A stretch of DNA of 64,000 bases from Mesorhizobium japonicum MAFF 303099 (GCF_000009625.1 NC_002678.2:4806001-4870000), one strand, 5' to 3'; counted from the stretch's first letter, positions 1 through 8,249 are shown. The notes: generated from the sequence alone by a model not told the origin. A program made the numbers and translations.

Positions 1-194
1 TCGACGAACACCTTGAACCCGTCCGTCTCCATGATGGCATCGCCCTCGCGCGAGACGCTTTCCAGACCCATCAGGTATTTGAGGCCGGCGCAGCCGCCCG
101 CCTCGACCATGATGCGAAAGCCTTCCGCCGGCTCGTCGGCGCGGGAAAGCGCGGCCTTGACGGCGGCGACGGCGTTTTCAGTGAGTGTGATCAT
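1..194 (-). CDS. IscA/HesB-type iron-sulfur cluster assembly protein (partial, C-terminus outside window)
   Basis: The reverse strand from ATG at 194 reads into an A-type iron-sulfur carrier protein that runs off the left edge after about 64 residues. The N-terminus MITLTENAVAAVKAALSR and the segment VEAGGCAGLKYLMGL contain the first conserved cysteine of this family; the C-terminal CGC motif would lie outside the window. Proteins of this family carry or hand over Fe-S clusters during maturation of other proteins. A sigma-54 promoter (232-247) and two NifA-type upstream sites (294-327) sit directly upstream, so it is very probably a nitrogen-fixation-associated copy, expressed in nodules, and nif genes may follow to the left. 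The family call is firm; the role in nitrogenase maturation is inferred from the promoter. Confidence 0.88.
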   Translation of the reverse strand, partial: MITLTENAVAAVKAALSRADEPAEGFRIMVEAGGCAGLKYLMGLESVSREGDAIMETDGFKVFV

Positions 195-231
195 GGGACT
201 ATTTTCTTGCTGATGCATTCGCAAGTCGCGC

Positions 232-247
232 TGCACAGGACGTGCCA
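232..247 (-). promoter_or_regulatory. Sigma-54 (-24/-12) promoter for the iscA-like gene
   Basis: Read on the reverse strand the sequence is TGGCACGTCCTGTGCA. The GG and GC dinucleotides are separated by exactly 10 bases, as required for RpoN, and the -24 half matches the TGGCAC consensus perfectly. It lies 38 bases upstream of the iscA-like start codon, with the two NifA-type sites behind it. Confidence 0.87.
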
Positions 248-293
248 GAGAGGAAGATTGGATTAAAACACCGGGTTAGCGGATTTGACTCCC

Positions 294-309
294 TGTCTCA
301 CATCCAACA
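294..309. promoter_or_regulatory. NifA-type upstream activator site (proximal)
   Basis: Exact TGT-N10-ACA palindrome. Relative to the transcription start predicted from the promoter at 232-247 it lies about 80 bases upstream, within the usual range for a NifA enhancer. Confidence 0.8.
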
Positions 310-311
310 AT

Positions 312-327
312 TGTCGGATGTCGGACA
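312..327. promoter_or_regulatory. NifA-type upstream activator site (distal)
   Basis: Second exact TGT-N10-ACA palindrome, two bases beyond the first. The centres are 18 bases apart, so two NifA dimers could bind nearly side by side. A tandem pair of exact matches beside a correctly spaced sigma-54 promoter is unlikely by chance. Confidence 0.8.
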
Positions 328-488
328 GAGTGAAACTTGCATAGAAAAAGCGGCATCGGACAAATCGCCAGTGTCGTCGCCTGAGCCAGCGTTTTCGATC
401 ATATGAATGTTGACCAGTGTAGGGGTGGGAACTCTTAGTCGTGCTGCGCTCCAAAAGCCGCGCCGTCGTCACCACACGGTAAGGTGGC

Positions 489-581
489 GAACACCGGGTG
501 GTCGATAACCGCATCGATCGCGCCTTCTCGAAGCAGGCGCGGTCGATTCTGCGTCAGCTCGTGGATGCCGAACACCACCCG
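489..581 (-). pseudogene. Fragment of a LacI-family regulator (ligand-binding domain)
   Basis: On the reverse strand one short stretch reads FGIHELTQNRPRLLREGAID followed by AVIDHPVF. This resembles the segment near the end of the LacI-family periplasmic-binding-like domain, where the usual pattern is D-L-T-x-x-x-R-x-L-L-R-E-G-x-I-D-A-V-I. Neither a helix-turn-helix nor the rest of the domain is present around it, so it is a relic of a deleted sugar-responsive regulator. The match is short, hence moderate confidence. Confidence 0.45.
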
Positions 582-599
582 CGTGCTCGGCCCGTGGCT

Positions 600-1199
600 T
601 GCAGTGCGGCCGTCACCTCGGGAGGGCCGACTGAGGCATTGTAGACGCCGCGAAGCCAGGGGTGCGCCAACGCGCCGCCCAGCGAACGGCGCCATCACCG
701 CCGGCGGCCACGGCCGCGATTAGAGGCCGCGGTCACTTCCAGTTCTGTCGCCAGTTCGCGGTCTGGCTCGTCCGCGTTCCAAAACGAAACTCGAGCGAGC
801 CCCGGTCTCGCCGTCACATCGAAGGAGAGAAATTGCTATGTGTCACAGCTACTCGTCGGCAAGGATCCCGTCGCGGCCGACGTAGAGAAATACCAAAGCA
901 TCGCGGTTGCACTCATGCTGGAAAAACCGGTGCGGTTATGTCAGTCGCCCTCGCCAACAACGCCGCCGATAGCGTTGCCGCAAAGGCGGGTACTGACTGC
1001 CACGCTATCGCTAGCCAAAGCGCTGCAACAGATTCGTCAAACAACTTTACAGACTCTTTGCGAATGCAAGCCGCTGACCATGATACGTTCGCTTTAAGTC
1101 CGATATTGGCCGAAGACAATCGTCGAAATCAATGGTTTGGAATACGTGAACATAGAACCTGCAGCGTTGACCGCATGCCGCATACAGAGAGGCCCTTGA
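600..1199. other. Stretch without recognisable gene
   Basis: Several open frames cross this region but none resembles a protein family I recognise, and they overlap each other with no ribosome binding sites. It probably holds degraded DNA left of the aminotransferase operon plus that operon's promoter. I found no sigma-54 promoter or NifA site here. Confidence 0.4.
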
Positions 1200-2459
1200 A
1201 TGGATATCGACATTTTCGCAGCCTACGAGTCTAACGTTCGTCGCTATGGACGATCGTTTCCAACAGTCTTTAAAAAGTCGCTTGGGGCGACAATCTGGGA
1301 CGAGTCCGGAAAGCCATATATTGATTTCCTTGTAGGGTCAGGCGCGCTCAACTACGGTCATAACAACCCGGATATTATTGAACCGGCAATTCAATATCTC
1401 GCCGATCAAAATATCGTCTTGTCGCTTGATATGTATACAGCTGCAAAGCGTGATTTCATCGAAGTGTTTGTCGAGTCGATCCTGAAGCCCCGGGGCCTTT
1501 CTTACAAGATACAGTTTCCTGGGCCGACCGGGACGAACGCTAACGAAGCGGCGTTGGCGCTGGCGCGAAAATATACCGGCCGCTCGAGTGTCATGGCCTT
1601 CACAAATTCGTACCATGGCATGTCGCTCGGCTCCTTGGCGGTGTCGGGTTCAGCGTCAACCAGACAGCTTGGCGGCGTTGCTCGCCACGATGTGATCCGA
1701 GTGCCTTACGAGAACTATCCGAACCAAACTTTCGATTCCGCGAGTTACATTGATCACGTGTTGGGCGACCCAGGCAGCGGGATCGAAAAGCCGGCCGCAA
1801 TCATCCTGGAGCCCATCCAGGCAGAAGGCGGCATGAACACCGCATCCGCACCATGGCTCTCAGAAATTCAGCGCATTTGCCGTAAGCACGACGTTGTTTT
1901 CATCGTCGATGACATTCAGGCAGGTTCGGGACGAACGGGCGATTTCTTCTCATTCGAGTTCGCGAAAATCGAGCCCGACATCGTGTGTCTTTCGAAATCG
2001 CTAAGCGGTTCAGGTAATCCGTTGTCCATAGTTCTGATTCGCCCCGACATGGACATATGGAATCCGGGGGAACATAGCGGGACCTTCAGAGGCAATAATC
2101 TCGCCTTTGTGACTTCCGCGGCCATGTGCAAAATGTGGTCCGATAGGCAGTTTACTACCGCCGTCGAGCGGACTGCCGTCAAACTGCAAGAACACCTTGA
2201 TCGCCTCGTTGCGAAATACCCCAAGTGCATCGAACAAAAGCGCGGCCGTGGTCTGATGGCCGGCCTCAAGTGCCGTTCACAGGCCGTTGTTGGCCGTGTG
2301 CACGATGTCGCGTTCGAAAACGGCCTGCTGATCGAATCCTCGGGGCCAAATCGCGACGTCATCAAAGTCCTTCCGCCGATAACCATCTCAGATGACGAAC
2401 TCGATCATGGCATTGCCATCCTCGATCAGGCACTACAGGAGAAAACAAATGGCGATTAA
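1200..2459 (+). CDS. EctB-like class-III aminotransferase (diaminobutyrate/2-oxoglutarate type)
   Basis: 419 residues, the usual length for EctB-type L-2,4-diaminobutyrate:2-oxoglutarate transaminases. Fold-type-I PLP features are present: a GPTGTNANEAA phosphate-binding segment near residue 110, VDDIQAGSGRTG with the ring-nitrogen aspartate at 237, and the Schiff-base lysine K266 in CLSKSLSGSG. The motifs GSGALNYGHNNP and VDDIQAG are characteristic of the EctB subgroup. The start has a GAGAGG Shine-Dalgarno eight bases upstream. The next gene starts before this one stops, so the two are translationally coupled. No ectA or ectC follows, so the product is probably a diamino acid made or consumed in another pathway together with the neighbouring oxygenase. 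Family sure; substrate inferred. Confidence 0.88.
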   Translation: MDIDIFAAYESNVRRYGRSFPTVFKKSLGATIWDESGKPYIDFLVGSGALNYGHNNPDIIEPAIQYLADQNIVLSLDMYTAAKRDFIEVFVESILKPRGLSYKIQFPGPTGTNANEAALALARKYTGRSSVMAFTNSYHGMSLGSLAVSGSASTRQLGGVARHDVIRVPYENYPNQTFDSASYIDHVLGDPGSGIEKPAAIILEPIQAEGGMNTASAPWLSEIQRICRKHDVVFIVDDIQAGSGRTGDFFSFEFAKIEPDIVCLSKSLSGSGNPLSIVLIRPDMDIWNPGEHSGTFRGNNLAFVTSAAMCKMWSDRQFTTAVERTAVKLQEHLDRLVAKYPKCIEQKRGRGLMAGLKCRSQAVVGRVHDVAFENGLLIESSGPNRDVIKVLPPITISDDELDHGIAILDQALQEKTNGD

Positions 2460-3291
2460 TCAAGTAGCTCAAACGCCGGCCATCTCGCCTCTTACGATCA
2501 AGGAACGAACCGGCTCGATCAGCACTGCGGAGATGATCTCGGTCCTGAAAGGAGAGACCACGGCCCTGCACATCAAGCAAGCTTTCAGTACCGAAGTAGC
2601 CGAGGAGATCACCACGAATTTTCTTGGCAGTCCCGGTCTCAAGGAGCGTAAGGATGGGGTACCCGGACAATATGTCGGCGCTTCCCATTACAGGAAAGAT
2701 GCAGCGACGTATTTCGCAGAGTCGGAAACGGCGCGGCCGCACGTCGACGCCCTTTTTGAGAATTTGGTTGATCCGGTGCGCGGATCGTTCGACGCGTTGA
2801 AGCGCGAGCTTCACAAACAGGGCATTGAATTGCGGCTGGCCCGTTCGGAGCACGGTCACGCTAATGTTTGTCGCGCTCTCAGCTGGTCTGGCAGCGGCAC
2901 GTTTTCCTTGGACCCCCACGACGATGTCGCTCAAGTGTTAAGTGCTGGGAACGATTACGAGCTTTCTGCGGTGGCGCACAACACCGTCGCAGCACTCAAC
3001 TTTTATCCCAGCATGCCTGAGGAAGGTGGAAACTTGAGGCTCTGGAGTCACAAGCCGACAGTCGCGGATCGAAAGTCGCAGGGTGTGGAGACCACGGGAT
3101 ATCCCTACTCCTCAGCTTATCTCGAGGCCGTTCCTTGTCGCGAGTTCCAGCTCAAGCCCGGGGATATCGCCCTAATTGATGGCGGGTTCGTTCACGGGGT
3201 TACCGGTCAATCAGGCAACGGAAAGCGTCGCCTGGTGCTGAACAGCTTTTTCGGATTTGCGCGGCCGGACCTTGTTCTCTGGTGGACCTGA
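2449..3291 (+). CDS. 2-oxoglutarate/Fe(II)-dependent oxygenase
   Basis: 280 residues. The iron-binding facial triad is visible as H157-x-D159 in SLDPHDDV and the distal H249 in GGFVHGVTG; the arginines at 260-261 in GKRRLVLNSF are placed to bind the 2-oxoglutarate carboxylate. Such enzymes usually hydroxylate an unactivated carbon. The start at 2449 is chosen because AGGAG lies seven bases upstream and it overlaps the aminotransferase stop by 11 bases; an in-frame ATG at 2392 is possible but lacks this signal. Coupling to an EctB-like transaminase suggests that the substrate or product is an amino acid or diamine. I do not recognise a characterised close homologue. Confidence 0.82.
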   Translation: MAINQVAQTPAISPLTIKERTGSISTAEMISVLKGETTALHIKQAFSTEVAEEITTNFLGSPGLKERKDGVPGQYVGASHYRKDAATYFAESETARPHVDALFENLVDPVRGSFDALKRELHKQGIELRLARSEHGHANVCRALSWSGSGTFSLDPHDDVAQVLSAGNDYELSAVAHNTVAALNFYPSMPEEGGNLRLWSHKPTVADRKSQGVETTGYPYSSAYLEAVPCREFQLKPGDIALIDGGFVHGVTGQSGNGKRRLVLNSFFGFARPDLVLWWT

Positions 3292-3406
3292 CCTCCGATA
3301 TCATAGCGACTGACCGGCTCCCGCCAGCAGTTCTCCCTAGGGCGCATTCGGGACCTTCATCTATGGCATGCTCCCTGGCGTCATATCAAGTGTTCAAGGC
3401 GCAAGT

Positions 3407-3910
3407 ATGATCCCGATGCTTGAAAGCGAACGCCTGGTGCTGCGTGGCTGGCGGAAGGAGGACTACCTCGCCCATGCCGCCTTCTACGCGGACGAGGAGC
3501 GTATGCGATACATGGGCGGGCCGAAAAGCGAGTGGGAGGCCTGGACGGCTTTCGCCGCGATGCTCGGTCAATGGGTGCTGAGCGGTTACGGTCTGTTTGC
3601 TGTCCAACTGAAGGAAACCCGGTCCGTTGTTGGCCGTGTAGGCTTGTGGCACCCCTCCTATATAGACGAGCCGGAGCTCGCTTGGAGCCTCTACGCCGGT
3701 TTTGAGGGCCGCGGCTATGCGGTAGAAGCCGCACGGCGCGTGCAGGTCTGGACCGCGCGCGATCTCGGCCTGCCGGCGCTTATGAGCTTCATTCATCCCG
3801 AAAATTTGCCGTCCCAGGCGGTAGCGAGAAGGCTGGGTGCGACACTGCTGCCTGCGACCACCCTGAGCGGCGAGCTGCACTTGCGTTTCCGGCATCAATT
3901 GCCCACCTGA
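3407..3910 (+). CDS. GNAT-family N-acetyltransferase (RimJ/RimL-like)
   Basis: About 167 residues from ATG 3407. The N-terminus ESERLVLRGWRKEDY is the standard opening of RimJ/RimL-type GNAT proteins, and the acetyl-CoA-binding region is recognisable around GFEGRGYAVEAARR (the family's R/Q-x-x-G-x-G/A loop). The C-terminal HPENLPSQAVARRLGA matches the typical N-x-x-S-x-x-V-x-x-x-L-G motif. These enzymes acetylate amino groups of proteins, antibiotics or metabolites; the substrate cannot be read from sequence. It follows the oxygenase by 115 bases on the same strand and may or may not belong to that operon. An upstream in-frame ATG at 3368 is a weaker start. Confidence 0.83.
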   Translation: MIPMLESERLVLRGWRKEDYLAHAAFYADEERMRYMGGPKSEWEAWTAFAAMLGQWVLSGYGLFAVQLKETRSVVGRVGLWHPSYIDEPELAWSLYAGFEGRGYAVEAARRVQVWTARDLGLPALMSFIHPENLPSQAVARRLGATLLPATTLSGELHLRFRHQLPT

Positions 3911-4156
3911 AGAGCCACAATCTAGATGTTTGGATCCCAGGCTCACATGACGATGCTGCGGTCAAGAGGTGTGTTAGGGCGGAATCGGGTTGCTCCCAAT
4001 TGGGGGCGGAATTAAGAGCTGGGCCCGATTGCGTGACACTCCTCGGTCAATCTGATCCGATACCATTCTTTGGACTGATCTGAACCCCGGAAACTGGACC
4101 GTTCAGAATTGGAGTTTTCCGCTGTAATTTCCCGGTTGGGAGAGGAGCGGAGAGCG

Positions 4157-4423
4157 ATGAAGGCATCGAAGTTTTCGGACGCCCAGAAGGCGTTCATTTT
4201 GAAGCAGGGAGCGGACGGCATTCCGGTGGCGGAGATCTGCCGCCGCGCGGGGATCAGCCAGGCGACCTACTTCAACTGGAAAAAGAAATATGACGGGCTG
4301 CTGCCGACGGAGATGAAGCGACTGAAGCAGCTTGAGGATGAGAACGGCAAGCTCAGGAAGCTGGTCGCCGACCTGTCGCTGGACAAGGAGATGCTGCAGG
4401 ACGTGATCCGCCGAAAACTGTGA
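4157..4423 (+). CDS. IS3-family transposase OrfA
   Basis: 88 residues with a helix-turn-helix (FSDAQKAFILKQGADGIPVA, then ICRRAGISQATYFNW) followed by a leucine-zipper-like stretch (LKQLEDENGKLRKLVADLSL), the standard layout of IS3 OrfA. It ends in a TGA that overlaps the GTG start of orfB, the usual arrangement for translational coupling or frameshifting to make OrfAB. The gene itself looks intact, but the element cannot move alone because orfB is split by the IS5 insertion. Confidence 0.88.
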   Translation: MKASKFSDAQKAFILKQGADGIPVAEICRRAGISQATYFNWKKKYDGLLPTEMKRLKQLEDENGKLRKLVADLSLDKEMLQDVIRRKL

Positions 4424-4683
4424 GGCCTGGTCGCAAACGCGAGCTGGTGGCGGATACCTGTACTGAGTGGAACGTGTCGATCCGGCGTGCCTGCCGGGTT
4501 CTGGAGTTCGACACATCGACCTATCACTACAAGTCCCGTCGCCGCGATCAGGCCGGCATCGAAGCTCGGATCAAAGACATTTGTGCAACGCGGGTTCGTT
4601 ATGGCTACCGGCGCGTGCACGTGATGCTCACGCGCGAGGGCTGGGACATCAACATGAAGCGGACCTATCGGATTTACAGGGAC

Positions 4684-5450
4684 TTAGGACGTAGACTCAT
4701 TACCGCGTAGCCAGATGCGGATTGCGACGAGTTTGAGGGCGGCAAGATAGTTCTCAGCCAGCTTGTCGTATCGGGTTGCGATACGACGGAATTGCTTGGC
4801 CTTGTTGAAGAAGCGTTCGACGAGGTTGCGCGCCTTGTAGAGGAAGGGACTGAAGCAGATCGCGTCCTTGCGGTTGGCCTTGGGCGGAATGTTGGCCCAT
4901 GCCTTTCGCTCGGTGACAGCATTGCGCAAGGCGTTGGCATCATAGCCCTTGTCGGCGAGTAGCATGGCACCCTCCGGCAATTCCTTGATCAAGTCCGCTG
5001 CGGAGGCGATGTCGCTCTTCTGGCCTGCCGTGAGCGTCAGCTTAATCGGCCTGCCTTGGGCGTCGACAAGAGCATGGATTTTGGTTGTCAGCCCGCCTCG
5101 GGAACGACCGAGACAATGATCTCGATCCCCCTTTTTGCCGTCGCGCCCTGCTGATGGACGCGAACAATGGAGGTGTCGATCATCTGCACCGTGCCGTCAT
5201 GGGCTTTGGTGATGGCATCCATGAGGCGGTCCCACACACCTGCTTTCCGCCATCGGACGAAGCGATTGTAGCAGGTGGTGCGCGGGCCGTATCGCTCCGG
5301 CAGATCGCGCCATGGCGCACCCGATCGCAGCACCCAGAAGATGCCGTTCAGCACCCTGCGGTCGTCAACGCGCGGCACTCCTCGCGGCTTGTTGGGCAAC
5401 AGCGGCTCGATCGCGCGCCATTCGAAGTCAGTCAGGTCATATCGGCTCAT
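4684..5450 (-). CDS. IS5-family transposase, two frames with probable programmed -1 frameshift
   Basis: OrfA (5450 down to 5088) starts MSRYDLTDFEWRAIEPLLP, the DUF4096 N-terminus of IS5 transposases. OrfB (4992 down to 4684, but readable from the shift site) has LLADKGYDANALR and the C-terminal ARNLVERFFNKAKQFRRIAT with the catalytic E. The frames join at a slippery A5G5 tract, written CCCCCTTTTT on the plus strand at 5127-5136: a -1 shift gives AKKGDRDH and then the expected DDE core. This is typical programmed frameshifting, not decay. The stop codon TAA is formed by flanking target DNA (4684-4686), outside the element. Confidence 0.87.
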
Positions 5451-5874
5451 GTGGAGCCTGAATCAGAAAACGGCGTGGTATGGAAGCCTAAATTGCGGGC
5501 GGTCAACGACTCTTACAGCCGGACCTCTTCGACGGGATCGCCGCGCTCGAATTCCCACGCCCTAGCCATGTTCAACACATCCTCAAATGGCTCATCGGGG
5601 TGAGAAGTCGTGGATATAAAGCGTGTCTCGTCGCTTCCGTCACCGACGACGATCTCGTCGATAATGTCTTCAACCCTCGCGCAGCCTGGTCCGACCACGG
5701 CCACGAGCGATACACCGTCATTCAGACATTGCTCAACAAAGCCATCGAGCAAGGTCTCATCCGATACCGGAACGTGAAGAATTAATTTGCGGGCAAACGG
5801 CATAGTCAGACTGTAAGCCGACGGGTGATTGCTTTCCAGCGTCTCAATCATCCAGCGTTTATGAGTTCACGACC
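4687..5874 (-). mobile_element. IS5-family (IS427-like) element with a passenger gene
   Basis: Imperfect terminal inverted repeats start GGACGTAGACTCATTACCGC on the left and GGTCGTGAACTCATAAACGC (reverse strand) on the right; 15 of the first 21 positions match. A TA duplication flanks it (4685-4686 and 5875-5876), the target used by the IS427 group. At 1188 bp it is longer than usual for the group because it holds, besides the two-frame transposase (4684-5450), a separate 112-codon gene at 5513-5851. Its position inside the IS3 orfB fixes both ends to the base. Confidence 0.87.
5513..5851 (-). CDS. Unknown 112-residue passenger protein inside the IS5 element
   Basis: An intact frame on the same strand as the transposase and upstream of it, entirely within the IS ends. 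The protein is acidic, with a core reading PFARKLILHVPVSDETLLDG, VSLVAVVGPGCARVEDIID and GSDETRFISTTSHPDEPFED. The alternation of hydrophobic strands and charged loops suggests a small alpha/beta fold, without membrane segment or known catalytic motif. I recognise no function. Because it sits inside a mobile element it probably travels as cargo, or it could modulate transposition. Confidence 0.65.
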   Translation of the reverse strand: MIETLESNHPSAYSLTMPFARKLILHVPVSDETLLDGFVEQCLNDGVSLVAVVGPGCARVEDIIDEIVVGDGSDETRFISTTSHPDEPFEDVLNMARAWEFERGDPVEEVRL

Positions 5875-6606
5875 TAGGGCTTCAACTGCGGAACAAGACG
5901 CCGAAACGGCGCGTGAAGGCGAAGCTACGAGATGATCGTCAGCCGGCCGTCGAGCCCAACGACGTGTGGGCGCTGGACTTCGTTCACGACCAGCTCGCGA
6001 CCGGCAAGAAGATCCGCGTGCTGACGGTCGTCGATACGTTCTCGCGCTACGTGCCGGTGCTCGACCCGCGCTTCAGTTACCGAGCAGAGGACGGGGTCAG
6101 GACGCTGGAACAAGTCTGTCCTCGGATCGGCTATCCGAAGACGATCAGGGTCGATCAGGGCACGGAGTTCGTGTCCCGCGACCTCGATCTGTGGGCCTAC
6201 ACCAAGGGCGTTACGCTCGACTTCTCGCGCCCGGGAAAGCCAACCGACAACGCCTACATCGAAGCTTTCAACGGCCGCTTCAGGGCGGAGTGCCTGAATG
6301 CCCACTGGTTCCTGACGCTTGCCGACGCGGCCAAAAAGTTGGAGGATTGGCGCAGATACTACAACGAGGTGCGCCCACATGGTGCAATCGGACACAAGGT
6401 CCCGATCTCGTTGATCAATCCCGATGGCGCCACCAGCCCGCCATCGTGAAGCAGCCGGGAAACTCCACCTTCCGGCGGTCCAAAGAACGGTATCGGATCA
6501 GAAACGGCCAAGGCTCTAATCGCCGCTGGATGAATGTTCAGTGGCAGGTCACAATTTCTGTTTGAGGAATTTCAAGAACTCGTGCTCACGCCTTCTAGGG
6601 CAATAT

Positions 6607-7353
6607 TCATACTTCGACAATTCCGAGACTTGTTGCTTTAATAGCAGCGACGGTTCTGCTGGCCGTATCCAACTTCCGCATCGCGTTTTTTAAATGGAAA
6701 TTTACGGTGTTTCCGGATATCCCTAGAATCTTCCCTATTTCCCATGAAGATTTACCTCTCGCTATCCACAGAATGCACTCTTTCTCTCTAAGAGATAGGT
6801 CCTGAACTTGCTTCAATGCGTTCGAACTGGTGCCTTTCGTAACCCTCACATGAAAATGTAACGCAGCCAGTTGCAAGTAAGTGACTGTTCTATTTTGGAA
6901 TTCGCGGTCCCAAGGTTGCGCAAAGCTCATGATGGTAAAGCTGCCAGCGGGGCCGTGCAATGGAACAGTAACGCCTGACTTTAAGCCAAACGTCGCTGCT
7001 TCGTCTAAAACGCGCCGTTCATTGTCAGTCGTGCTTGCATCCTTATACACCTCGCTCCATCGAATGGCGCCTACCCCCTTTCGACTTTTCTTGATGATCG
7101 GGTCTATTTTGTCATAACCCATTTTGAAGTAGCGTTCCTTCCATTCATTAGGGTAATTCAACATGATCGCCGAATCCGCTTGGGCTGGCTTCAAAACCTT
7201 TTGCGCGGGTGCAAGAGGACCGTACGCGATCCAGGGGCAATCAAAATTCAGCGCAAAAGCAGACAACAGGTCGAACAACTGTTCGGATTGAGCGATACCA
7301 TCAGTCTGGTCGAGGAACCGGCCTAACTCGACCCCAATCCGAGGGAGTCCCAT
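6607..7353 (-). CDS. LuxR-family quorum-sensing regulator (solo)
   Basis: 248 residues with an N-terminal autoinducer-binding domain and a C-terminal LuxR helix-turn-helix (LSLREKECILWIARGKSSWE, then GNTVNFHLKNAMRKL). All acyl-homoserine-lactone pocket residues of TraR are kept at a constant offset of 14: W71, Y75, D84-P85, W99 and G127. It should therefore bind an acyl-homoserine lactone and DNA. No luxI-type synthase gene is present anywhere in the window, so it either responds to a synthase encoded elsewhere or acts as a solo. In related symbiosis islands such regulators control excision and transfer; whether this one does cannot be seen here. Confidence 0.88.
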   Translation of the reverse strand: MGLPRIGVELGRFLDQTDGIAQSEQLFDLLSAFALNFDCPWIAYGPLAPAQKVLKPAQADSAIMLNYPNEWKERYFKMGYDKIDPIIKKSRKGVGAIRWSEVYKDASTTDNERRVLDEAATFGLKSGVTVPLHGPAGSFTIMSFAQPWDREFQNRTVTYLQLAALHFHVRVTKGTSSNALKQVQDLSLREKECILWIARGKSSWEIGKILGISGNTVNFHLKNAMRKLDTASRTVAAIKATSLGIVEV

Positions 7354-8249
7354 CGTGTCCCCTTCCCTGCGTTGTCACCGGTGCACAAAGCAGACGGCTG
7401 TAAGAGCCTGTGGCTCTATAGGCCGCCGCCGGCAGGCCAGCATCGCAAAATGCGCCTGTGATTACGGTCTGACGCAGACCGAATGTGCCATCGGATCGGG
7501 TCTCCTGTCGGCACCGACGAGGAACCTTCAAAATTCGTGCCAGCTTGGCAGCAAAGATTTTATTCCGGTTTATCAATCATTGGCTAAGCTTGCCGAACAG
7601 CCCTGTGTCGCAGACTGGACAAACCCTGCATGGATTGCGGATGTCCGCCCGATGGGGCGGATCCGCTTCGTTTGCCAAATCAGCATTTCTGCGGGACGGC
7701 GCGGATCGCGGTCGAGTAGCTCAGCCATTCGGCTTTCGCCCTCACAGATCCGGGCGGGCGGATTTCCCGCATTAAATGTGTTCGAGCACATTTGGTGCGT
7801 AATGTGGCTTCGGTAGAGATGTAGCGTCGGCCGCTGCGGGCCAGAGGCGGCAGGCCGGTGAGGATGCCGAGCGCCTCATAACAAACTGGATATAGGTGAT
7901 CGGATTTCGCACCTCACTGGAGATCCGAGGCATGTTCGAGGACTTATTCGCCTCCGAAGGTCGTAGCGTGTCACCATGACGGGCCTGAGGCCTCGAAGCG
8001 GCTGCGCTATCTCAAGCATCTCGCCGATCTGCGTGCGCCTCGTGAGACTTTGCTGCGCACGGCCACGCGAGCTGCTAGTCATTGCGGAGCGGCTGGACCT
8101 GTCCGGCGGCAGGTGCGTTAGGCAGGCCGAGATCGACGCGGCCGCTCAATCTTGGACCCGATACCAGCACGCGCGAAACAGAGCCTGGCTGCGTGTTTCG
8201 GTAATTCCCGGACACCCTTTTCGCTAAATCCCTGTCCGGCTTTTGCGAA
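7354..8249. other. Stretch without recognisable gene
   Basis: About 0.9 kb. It starts with the LuxR upstream region, which has a short inverted repeat AGAGCC-TGT-GGCTCT at 7403-7417. Near 8190-8240 the sequence resembles an IS21-type end (CGGACACCCTTTTCGCTAAA). The rest shows only overlapping open frames without family resemblance and is probably decayed mobile DNA. Confidence 0.4.

Larger units (their letters stand above)
4420..6449 (+). pseudogene. IS3-family transposase OrfB, split by IS5 insertion
   Basis: The first part (GTG 4420 to about 4686) reads the HTH_21 region ending RTYRIYRDL; the second part (5875-6449) resumes with GLQLRNKTPKRR and contains the rve integrase core, with catalytic residues in WALDFVHD, RVDQGTEF and the E of YIEAFNGRFRAE. 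Removing 4687-5874 and one TA restores the frame exactly (GAC TTA GGG CTT), proving that both halves are one gene. DDE residues are intact, so inactivation is due only to the insertion. Confidence 0.9.
4051..6502 (+). mobile_element. IS3-family element, interrupted by an IS5 element
   Basis: A 25-base inverted repeat with one mismatch is seen at 4051-4075 and 6478-6502. Between them lie orfA (4157-4423), the front of orfB (4420 onward), an inserted IS5 element (4687-5874) and the rest of orfB (to 6449). Without the insertion the element would be about 1.26 kb, normal for IS3. The outer flanks show no clear target duplication, so the true ends could extend slightly beyond the repeats noted. 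Confidence 0.8.

Noticed and set aside
840..930. Possible enolase-superfamily start (SQLLVGKDPVAADVEKYQ)
   Set aside because: The string is suggestive of a sugar dehydratase but too short and without any following match.
1117..1140. Nod-box-like sequence on the reverse strand (AAACCATTGATTTCGACGAT)
   Set aside because: Only about two thirds of the core positions fit, the flanking conserved half is missing, and it points away from the operon toward DNA without genes.
662..1234. Open frame of 190 codons on the plus strand
   Set aside because: No family resemblance, no ribosome binding site, overlaps the start of the EctB-like gene and several other open frames.
7403..7417. Inverted repeat AGAGCC-TGT-GGCTCT upstream of the LuxR gene as a lux/tra box
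   Set aside because: Shorter than the 18-20 bases expected and lacks the usual central sequence; may be a small hairpin.
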